Assembly: GCF_002005545.1 (NCBI RefSeq)
Contig: NZ_LBMT01000001.1
Span: 890,301-954,300, forward strand
DNA: 64,000 bases
Source: Streptococcus mitis
Lineage (GTDB): Bacteria > Bacillota > Bacilli > Lactobacillales > Streptococcaceae
Reading direction: 5' to 3'
Both the position numbers and the translations under genes were made by a program. Every line of letters begins with the position of its first letter. Position 1 is the stretch's first letter. This document shows, piece after piece, positions 18,941 to 25,897 of this stretch. Under the pieces are notes generated by a model, which saw nothing but the letters and a program-made list of their open reading frames with translations, had not been told where the DNA came from and ran no database searches.

Positions 18941-20158
18941 ATGTCAGAAAAAAGACGTGACAATAAAGGTCGAATTTTAAAGACTGGAGAGAGCCAACGA
19001 AAAGACGGAAGATACTTATACAAATATACAGATTCATTTGGAGAACCGCAATTTGTTTACTCGTGGAAACTTGTGGCTACAGACAGAGTACCAGCAGGAA
19101 AGCGTGATTGTATCTCACTTAGGGAGAAAATCGCAGAGTTACAGAAAGACATTCATGATGGTATTGATGTTGTAGGAAAGAAAATGACACTCTGCCAGCT
19201 TTACGCAAAACAGAACGCTCAAAGACCAAAGGTTAGAAAAAACACTGAAACTGGACGCAAATATCTTATGGATATTTTGAAGAAAGACAAGTTAGGTGTA
19301 AGAAGTATTGACAGTATTAAGCCATCAGACGCTAAAGAATGGGCTATTAGAATGAGTGAAAATGGTTATGCTTATCAAACCATCAATAACTACAAACGTT
19401 CTTTAAAGGCTTCATTCTATATTGCTATACAAGATGATTGTGTTCGGAAGAATCCATTTGACTTTCAACTGAAAGCAGTTCTTGATGATGATACTGTCCC
19501 TAAGACCGTACTAACAGAAGAACAGGAAGAAAAACTGTTAGCCTTTGCAAAAGCTGATAAAACCTACAGCAAAAATTATGATGAAATTCTGATACTCTTA
19601 AAAACAGGTCTTCGTATTTCAGAGTTTGGTGGTTTGACACTTCCAGATTTAGATTTTGAGAATCGTCTTGTCAATATAGACCATCAGCTATTGAGAGATA
19701 CTGAAATTGGGTACTACATTGAAACACCAAAGACCAAAAGTGGCGAACGTCAAGTTCCTATGGTTGAAGAAGCCTATCAAGCATTTAAGCGAGTGTTAGC
19801 GAATCGAAAGAATGATAAGCGTGTTGAGATTGATGGATATAGTGATTTCCTCTTTCTTAATAGAAAGAACTATCCAAAAGTGGCAAGTGATTACAACGGC
19901 ATGATGAAAGGTCTTGTTAAGAAATACAATAAGTATAACGAGGATAAATTGCCACACATCACTCCACATAGTTTGCGACATACATTCTGTACCAACTATG
20001 CAAATGCAGGAATGAATCCAAAGGCATTACAGTACATTATGGGACATGCTAATATAGCCATGACGCTGAACTATTACGCACATGCAACATTCGATTCTGC
20101 AATGGCAGAAATGAAACGCTTGAATAAAGAGAAGCAACAGGAGCTTCTTGTTGCTTAG
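18941..20158 (+). CDS. int: Tn916 tyrosine integrase
   Basis: The 405-residue tyrosine recombinase excises and integrates the transposon. An N-terminal arm-binding domain is followed by a core-binding domain and the catalytic domain with LKTGLRISEF (Arg), HSLRHTFCT (His-x-x-Arg), GHAN (His) and the nucleophile Tyr in LNYYAHAT near residue 379. It is full length. The ribosome site GAAAGGAG precedes the ATG. The transposon end lies about 180 bp downstream. Confidence 0.97.
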   Translation: MSEKRRDNKGRILKTGESQRKDGRYLYKYTDSFGEPQFVYSWKLVATDRVPAGKRDCISLREKIAELQKDIHDGIDVVGKKMTLCQLYAKQNAQRPKVRKNTETGRKYLMDILKKDKLGVRSIDSIKPSDAKEWAIRMSENGYAYQTINNYKRSLKASFYIAIQDDCVRKNPFDFQLKAVLDDDTVPKTVLTEEQEEKLLAFAKADKTYSKNYDEILILLKTGLRISEFGGLTLPDLDFENRLVNIDHQLLRDTEIGYYIETPKTKSGERQVPMVEEAYQAFKRVLANRKNDKRVEIDGYSDFLFLNRKNYPKVASDYNGMMKGLVKKYNKYNEDKLPHITPHSLRHTFCTNYANAGMNPKALQYIMGHANIAMTLNYYAHATFDSAMAEMKRLNKEKQQELLVA

Positions 20159-20337
20159 TAGTACAAATGAATTTACTACTTATTTACCACTTCTGACAGC
20201 TAAGACATGAGGAAATATGCAAAGAAACGTGAAGTATCTTCCTACAGTAAAAATACTCGAAAGCACATAGAATAAGGCTTTACGAGCATTTAAGAAAATA
20301 TAAAAAGATAATTAGAAATTTATACTTTGTTTGGTTC
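20159..20337 (+). other. Tn916 right terminal region (Int/Xis binding, attR arm)
   Basis: The A+T-rich sequence after int matches the Tn916 right end as I recall it (GTGAAGTATCTTCCTACAGT at 20230-20249 and the segment ending near ACTTTG about 20328). It carries Int arm sites in the family. No gene is present. From about 20338 to the pseudogene at 20547 I see only host intergenic DNA with a promoter-like sequence (TATAAT at 20497-20502). Confidence 0.75.
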
Positions 20338-20546
20338 AAAAATATAATCTTTCGACTTGAATTTGATTCTGTATTCACGCCCTCAATAGACGGTAAAATA
20401 AGAAAATTGTTTATATATTGTCTCTGTAGTGTTATTATACGAAATAAAAGATTTTAGGGAAAGTCGTTATATCATGCTATACCTATTCTTTGTGGTATAA
20501 TTGCAAGAGGTTTAATCCGATAATTTATAAAGAGAGAAAGACATTC

Positions 20547-22014
20547 ATGAGAGATTTATTATCTAAAAAAGTCATAGGCAATTAGAATTATTATTTGAAC
20601 ATAAACGTTGGTTTCATCGTTCTGAACTAGCAGAGTTACTAAATTGTACAGAACGTGCAGTCAAAGATGATCTATCCCATGTTAGATCTGCTTTTCCTGA
20701 CTTGATTTTTCATTCTTCTACTAATGGTATACGCATTATTAATACCGATGATAGTGATATTGAAATGGTTTACCATCATTTCTTTAAGCATTCAACTCAT
20801 TTTTCGATTTTAGAATTTATCTTTTTTAATGAAGGCTGTCAAGCTGAGAGTATTTGTAAAGAATTTTATATCAGTTCATCTTCGCTCTATCGTATTATTA
20901 GCCAAATCAATAAAGTGATTAAAAAGCAATTTCAATTTGAAATTAGTCTGACCCCTGTTCAAATCATTGGAAATGAGAGAGACATTCGTTACTTTTTTGC
21001 ACAATATTTTTCAGAAAAATATTATTTCCTAGAATGGCCATTTGAAAATTTTTCATAAGAGCCCCTATCTCAATTGTTAGAATTGGTTTATAAGGAAACA
21101 AGCTTTCCAATGAATTTGTCAACGCATAGAATGCTAAAGCTGCTCCTGGTTATTAATCTATATCGAATAAAGTTTGGTCATCTTATGGAAATAGAGAAAG
21201 ATTCTTTTAACGACCAAAGTTTGGATTTTTTAATGCAGTCGGAAGGAATAGAAGGTGTTGCTCAGAGTTTTGAATCAGAATACAATATCTCTTTAGATGA
21301 AGAAGTGGTTTGCCAATTATTTGTGTCTTACTTTCAAAAAATGTTTTTCATAGATGAAAGTCTCTTTATGAAATGTGTAAAAAAGGATAGCTATGTTGAA
21401 AAATCTTACCATCTATTGAGTGATTTTATTGATCAGATTTCAGTCAAGTATCAGATTGAGATTGAGAATAAGGATAATCTGATTTGGCATCTGCATAATA
21501 CCGCACATCTGTATCGTCAAGAGTTGTCCACTGAGTTTATTTTATTTGATCAAAAAGGGAATACAATCAGGAATTTTCAAAATATTTTTCCTAAATTTGT
21601 TTCAGATGTAAAAAAGAGCTTTCTCATTATTTAGAGACTCTTGAGGTTTGTTCTAGTTCAATGATGGTAAATCATCTATCTTATACCTTCATTACTCATA
21701 CCAAACATTTGGTGCTTAATTTACTACAAAATCAGCCAAAGCTGAAGGTTCTGGTTATGAGTAATTTTGATCAGTATCATGCAAAATCCGTTGCAGAGAC
21801 ACTTTTTTATTATTGTAGCAACAACTTTGAACTTGAAGTTTGGACTGAATTAGAATTATCAAAGGAGTCTTTAGAAGAATCGCCTTATGATATCATCATT
21901 TCTAATTTTATTATTCCTCCGATTGAGAATAAGAGGCTCATCTATTCAAATAATATAAATACGGTCTCACTCATATCTTTGTTAAATGCCATGATGTTTA
22001 TTCGATTAGATTAG
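20547..22014 (+). pseudogene. Mga-family regulator, broken
   Basis: Conceptual joining gives about 489 residues, the size of Mga/MgrA virulence regulators. An N-terminal helix-turn-helix (HRSELAELLNCTERAVKDDL), PRD-like middle and EIIB-like C-terminal part are recognisable. There are three lesions: a frameshift at the A6 run 20565-20570 after 9 codons, an in-frame TAA at 21056, and a frameshift at the A6 run 21610-21615. Restoring one A at each run reopens the frame. It lies immediately downstream of the Tn916 right end, which may have replaced its upstream region. Confidence 0.85.
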
Positions 22015-22024
22015 TGAGTGAAAG

Positions 22025-22077
22025 AAGACTCCATCCATCTCTAGGGTAGATTTCCTATAGATAGGTGGAGTCTTTTT
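22025..22077. terminator. Terminator between the Mga pseudogene and the SDR operon
   Basis: AAGACTCCA (22025-22033) pairs with TGGAGTCTT (22066-22074) with further internal pairing, and a T-run follows. The rest of 22078-22230 shows nothing else recognisable. Confidence 0.75.
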
Positions 22078-22230
22078 GAATGATAAAAAAAGTTGAATAT
22101 AAGTGATTTTTAGAAGATACTTGGAGTGTTTTTTAAAATAATTATTTCAAAGTAGGGCAAATTATTTAGGATATAGAAAATAGATAAGTTTTGATATCAT
22201 CTTTTTCTTGATAGTCGAGTCATAATAAAG

Positions 22231-23106
22231 TTAAGATATTGTGGACTTATTTTGAAACAACTCAATTTTATCATTACAGTAATTGATTAAATCTTGTGCT
22301 TTTTCAAGTGTGTATCCTTTTTCAGATACAGATTTCACTTTCTTCTCATCAAAATAGTAGCCAGTCAAACCAGTGACTTCTTCTGATAATGTAAGATAGT
22401 AGCCTGTTTCAATTCCCTCGTCTAGATTTTTGGAAAATGATTTTATCAAGCGTCCGAAGAGAGACTTTTTCGTCTTTTCAACACTGGAATCATTCCCCAA
22501 ATTGGTTGAAATCAGGCCAGGATGGTAAGAATTGACGGTGATGCTTGAACCTTTTAGAAAGAATTCTCTGGCTAGATGGCGTGTCATCCAAATAGTGTAG
22601 AGTTTGGAATTATTGTAGGCTAAACCAGGATTGTAGTTCGTCTCAAATCCAAAGTCTAAATCCTTGACCTTGGCAAAATGATGCATATAGGAAGAAGTAT
22701 TAATGACACGGCCGTCAGACGCTTTTTCTAGCAAGGAACTTAGCTCAGTTGTTAACATATAGGGAACCAGAACAGATAGCATAAAGGTCAACTCGACATT
22801 TTCAGTACTCGCTTTTCGTTCTTTTCCAGCATACAGGCCAGCATTGTTAAACAAGACATCGATCTTTGAAAAGTCTCGCTTGATTTCCTCTACAAATCGA
22901 TAAACGTCGTCTAATTTTGAAAAATCTGCAAGGTAGCTAGAAACTCTGCCTCTCAAGGAGACTGAACGAACCTCTTGAAGCGCCAATTCAAGTTTTTGAG
23001 GATTTCGACCATGGAGGATGACATGATGGCCTTGGCTGGCCAATTTCTTTGCCAAATGTTTACCGATACCGTCAGTAGCACCTGTAATCAGAATCGTTTT
23101 GACCAT
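22231..23106 (-). CDS. Short-chain dehydrogenase/reductase
   Basis: This 291-residue SDR has the NAD(P)-binding motif GATDGIGKHLA near residue 8, NNAG near residue 90 and the catalytic YxxxK (YNNSK, about 166-170). It resembles retinol dehydrogenase/WW-domain oxidoreductase-type SDRs; the substrate is unknown. It is the last gene of a three-gene minus-strand operon with a hydrolase and a zinc-type dehydrogenase, 1 bp from the hydrolase stop. The shared operator suggests Rrf2 control. Confidence 0.85.
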   Translation of the reverse strand: MVKTILITGATDGIGKHLAKKLASQGHHVILHGRNPQKLELALQEVRSVSLRGRVSSYLADFSKLDDVYRFVEEIKRDFSKIDVLFNNAGLYAGKERKASTENVELTFMLSVLVPYMLTTELSSLLEKASDGRVINTSSYMHHFAKVKDLDFGFETNYNPGLAYNNSKLYTIWMTRHLAREFFLKGSSITVNSYHPGLISTNLGNDSSVEKTKKSLFGRLIKSFSKNLDEGIETGYYLTLSEEVTGLTGYYFDEKKVKSVSEKGYTLEKAQDLINYCNDKIELFQNKSTIS

Positions 23107-23107
23107 A

Positions 23108-23944
23108 TTAGTCCTCCAAGAAAGCTATTAGTTCTGCTGAAAATTCGTCTGCATATTGGAAAATCGAACCGTGGCCAGCATTTGGATAGATAATCAGCTT
23201 ACTATTTTCGATTTTTGCATGCATATCATAAGAATTTTCCGTTGGAACCTGCATATCCTTATCCCCGTTGACGATTAAGGTTGCTTGGGTGATAAATTTT
23301 AGGTCGTCTTGAGAATCTTTCCCCCAACGTTTAATAGCTTTGAGTTGAGTTAGGAATCCTGATAGGTTCATGTCTTTATCCGCAAATTCCTTTGTTCTTA
23401 TCCCCATTCGTCCTAGGACTTTCAAAGCTTCAATTTTCCCTTGTTCATCATGACTATAGAAGATATAGCGTTTAGGATCGATGCGCTCGAGTCCAGCTTT
23501 AAACATATAACTAAAGGTTTTCCCTGTGACCTTATCGACCTCTTTTCCACCTCGAGGTCCTGTTCCAGCCAAAATCAAACGGTTCACTAGAGTAGGCTTG
23601 ATTCGGATGATTTCTTGGGCAATCATACCTCCCATAGAAAGGCCAAGAAGATTGATTTTATCGTAACCAAGCGCTTTTACAAAGTCAATTGTCTGCTCAG
23701 CCATTCCAGGAATAGTCGGAGCAACTTTGCCCTGACTGGCTCCTACTCCAGGAAGATCGACTACAATGACATGGTGCTTTTCAGCAATCAAGTCTAAGAG
23801 TTTAGGATCCCAGTTATCGAGAGTTGCTGCCAAATGGACCAGCATCAGAAGAGGTAGTTTTGATTTGCCTTTACTAAGTTCGCGATAAGCGATTTTGTTC
23901 CCGTCGACCGTGATGTATTGATTTTTAGTTGTAAGATATGACAT
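23108..23944 (-). CDS. Alpha/beta hydrolase
   Basis: The protein has 278 residues from MSYLTTKNQY; the longer frame to 24001 overlaps the upstream gene and lacks a ribosome site. The nucleophile elbow GLSMGG lies near residue 100, and a C-terminal Asp (NGDKD) and His (AGHGS) complete the triad. It is similar to haloalkane-dehalogenase or esterase-type hydrolases. The substrate is not predictable. It lies between the dehydrogenase and the SDR. Confidence 0.87.
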   Translation of the reverse strand: MSYLTTKNQYITVDGNKIAYRELSKGKSKLPLLMLVHLAATLDNWDPKLLDLIAEKHHVIVVDLPGVGASQGKVAPTIPGMAEQTIDFVKALGYDKINLLGLSMGGMIAQEIIRIKPTLVNRLILAGTGPRGGKEVDKVTGKTFSYMFKAGLERIDPKRYIFYSHDEQGKIEALKVLGRMGIRTKEFADKDMNLSGFLTQLKAIKRWGKDSQDDLKFITQATLIVNGDKDMQVPTENSYDMHAKIENSKLIIYPNAGHGSIFQYADEFSAELIAFLED

Positions 23945-23957
23945 TGTGTTTTCCTTT

Positions 23958-24962
23958 TTATTTCTTAAAGCTGAGGACTGTTTTTCCACGTGAGCGACCA
24001 TTAGCGACTTTGTCTAATGCGCTATTTACCTCTTCAAATGGATAAACTGTATCGATAGAGGGTTTGATTTCTAATTTACTAAAGAGGTCAGCTACCTCTT
24101 GTAATTGAGCGCCATTGCTTTCTACAAAGATAAAATGATAGTGGACACCATATTTTTCCGCCATTTTATCAAATTTGCGACCTGCTAAGCCAAGAATCAT
24201 CTGTTTCCATTTTGGTAGATTCATGCGTTTGGCAAAGGCACCGTTTGGCATAGCACGGAGGGAAACAAGCTGTCCACCTTTTTTCATGATAGACATTTGT
24301 TTTTCAGTTTCAGCTCCACCGAGAGTATCGAGGACATAATCAACCTGGCTAACAGTTTTTGTATAATCCTCTGTTTTGTAATCGATAAAGCGGTCTGCTC
24401 CTAGGTTCAATACACGCTCAGCACTATCTCCAGATCCATTGGTGATGACTTTCAAGCCTTTGGCCTTGGCAATTGGAATGGCCATTCCACCGACACCACC
24501 AGTCCCACCAGAAATAAAGATCGTTTTCCCAGTTTGAGCGCCCATGATGTCAAGAGCCTGCATGATAGTCAATGCAGTAAGCGGAACAGCAGCAGCTTCC
24601 TCGTCTGATAGATAGTCTGGAACCTTGGCTAAGGCTTGGCTATCCACAGCTAGGTATTCTGCAAAGGCTCCGATATGATCAAGTGGCAGACGGCCAAAGA
24701 CACGGTCTCCTACCTGAAAGTTGTTAACTTTCTTGCCAATGCTTTCAACGATCCCAACGACCTCATTACCTGCAGTTTGAGGAAGTTTGTAAGGAGCAAT
24801 CATCTTGACTTCACCACGAGAGATCATGTTATCGAGAGGATTAACCCCAGCTGCGGATACTTTCACCAAGACTTGTTTGTCTGTAATACTTGGCTTAGCG
24901 ATTTCTGTGATGTTCAGTGTGATATTATTTTTGTTATAAGTAGTGTGTTGTGCGGCTTTCAT
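23958..24962 (-). CDS. NADP-dependent oxidoreductase (quinone-reductase/zinc-type alcohol dehydrogenase family)
   Basis: This 334-residue medium-chain dehydrogenase has an N-terminal GroES-like domain, the QTAGNEVVGIV segment and the Rossmann motif GGTGGVGG near residue 155. The zinc ligands of classical alcohol dehydrogenases are absent, so it belongs to the quinone-reductase branch. It is the first gene of the operon, with a 12-bp-arm palindrome 31 bp upstream of its start. Confidence 0.87.
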   Translation of the reverse strand: MKAAQHTTYNKNNITLNITEIAKPSITDKQVLVKVSAAGVNPLDNMISRGEVKMIAPYKLPQTAGNEVVGIVESIGKKVNNFQVGDRVFGRLPLDHIGAFAEYLAVDSQALAKVPDYLSDEEAAAVPLTALTIMQALDIMGAQTGKTIFISGGTGGVGGMAIPIAKAKGLKVITNGSGDSAERVLNLGADRFIDYKTEDYTKTVSQVDYVLDTLGGAETEKQMSIMKKGGQLVSLRAMPNGAFAKRMNLPKWKQMILGLAGRKFDKMAEKYGVHYHFIFVESNGAQLQEVADLFSKLEIKPSIDTVYPFEEVNSALDKVANGRSRGKTVLSFKK

Positions 24963-24992
24963 GTGATTTCTCTTTTCTTTTTTTATATAACT

Positions 24993-25019
24993 ATATACTT
25001 GTATCTAATACAAGTATAT
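24993..25019. promoter_or_regulatory. Palindromic operator upstream of the dehydrogenase operon
   Basis: A perfect inverted repeat has arms ATATACTTGTAT and ATACAAGTATAT separated by CTA. The core ACTTGTATCnnATACA recurs upstream of the Rrf2 gene at 25505-25521, so it is probably the Rrf2 binding site. Confidence 0.75.
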
Positions 25020-25052
25020 GTTGTTTCTAGTAAAAACTGACTTGCTATCAAA

Positions 25053-25484
25053 TCAGTTCCGGACTTGTTTGGCTTGTTTATATAGATTGTCAATGACATC
25101 TTCTAAAGTTTGATTTGCTAATTCCTTCTCTAATTGAGATTCGGCACTAGCGAAAAGCGGTGAAACTGCTCCTTGGATATGTTTTCCAACGGGACAATCG
25201 GGATTACTATTTTGATGAACAGGGAATAAACTAATGTGATTGATTTCTTGAGTAGCATAGTAGATCTCTAGTAAAGTCATTTTCTTTGGAGACTTACTGA
25301 GTTGATAGCCTGTTTTTCCTTGATGGGAATGAATCAAATCTGCATTTTTCAATAAGGCAATCACCTTTCGAATGTAACTAGCGTTAGTCCCAACACTAAT
25401 AGCTAGTGCTTGAGAACTTAATGTTTCCTTGCTTTCACTAATCATTGTTAAGATATGCAAAGCAACTGAGAATTTTGTATCCAT
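25053..25484 (-). CDS. Rrf2-family transcriptional regulator
   Basis: The 143-residue protein begins MDTKFSVALHILTMI and has the winged helix ALAISVGTNASYIRKVIALL, as in the Rrf2/YwnA/NsrR group. It has only one Cys in the C-terminal part (NPDCPVGKH), so an iron-sulfur cluster is unlikely; single-Cys members sense redox or reactive compounds. It lies directly upstream of the dehydrogenase-hydrolase-SDR operon on the same strand with shared operators, suggesting a small detoxification regulon. Confidence 0.88.
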   Translation of the reverse strand: MDTKFSVALHILTMISESKETLSSQALAISVGTNASYIRKVIALLKNADLIHSHQGKTGYQLSKSPKKMTLLEIYYATQEINHISLFPVHQNSNPDCPVGKHIQGAVSPLFASAESQLEKELANQTLEDVIDNLYKQAKQVRN

Positions 25485-25504
25485 CTGAACTCCTTTCTTA
25501 ATAA

Positions 25505-25521
25505 ACTTGTATCAGATACAT
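25505..25521. promoter_or_regulatory. Second operator copy, upstream of the Rrf2 gene
   Basis: TGTATC (25508-25513) and GATACA (25515-25520) flank one base, within an ACTTGTATC context as at 24993-25019. It suggests autoregulation. Confidence 0.65.
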
Positions 25522-25639
25522 GAACAATCATATCATAAATAAAAAGAAAAGCAAGACTTTTGTTTTAAATTTTTTAAAATTTTGAGTGCAATCAGATTAG
25601 ATATGTCTGGAAAGGGTGTTCACAAAATTATATCTTTAA

Positions 25640-25727
25640 TATCCATTGGTAGAACAAAAGTAGAACAGATACGAAAAAAAGCCTTGAAACCAAGACTTTT
25701 CCTGTTGTATTTAGATGCCCCCTACAG
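25640..25727. repeat. Remnant of an integrase 3' end plus att, outside the IME
   Basis: Positions 25640-25685 repeat 35442-35487 exactly (46 bp), including the last eight codons and stop of the IME integrase. They are followed by a terminator-like stem and by a 13-bp match (25715-25727) to the tRNA-Lys 3' end. Only the integrase tail is present. The stretch 25485-25897 holds this, the Rrf2 operator and another arm-type repeat, and no gene. Confidence 0.85.
25715..25727 (+). repeat. IME attL core
   Basis: Thirteen bases identical to 35515-35527. Sequence diverges immediately to the right. Confidence 0.75.
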
Positions 25728-25818
25728 TCGATTTGGAGTTAAAATAAGTAAAAATGAGTAACAAAAATATTGATAAATCAAGGTTTTGCCACTCTCTAAA
25801 TCGTATGTAAAAATAAAA

Positions 25819-25840
25819 GGTAGAACAAAAGTAGAACAGA
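25819..25840 (+). repeat. Integrase arm-type repeat, left end
   Basis: A 22-bp sequence beginning GGTAGAACAAAAGTAG is identical to copies at 25648-25669 and 35450-35471, all near att sites. Each contains two AGAACA half-motifs. It is likely an integrase arm-binding site. Confidence 0.6.
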
Positions 25841-25864
25841 CTATTATTTTTCTTCTTTATCACA

Positions 25865-25892
25865 AAATCTCCCTACGGTAGTAAGGAGATTT
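25865..25892 (-). terminator. Terminator of the surface-protein gene
   Basis: AAATCTCC (25865-25872) pairs with GGAGATTT (25885-25892), 5 bp after the stop codon of the minus-strand gene. Confidence 0.75.
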
Positions 25893-25897
25893 ATTTT

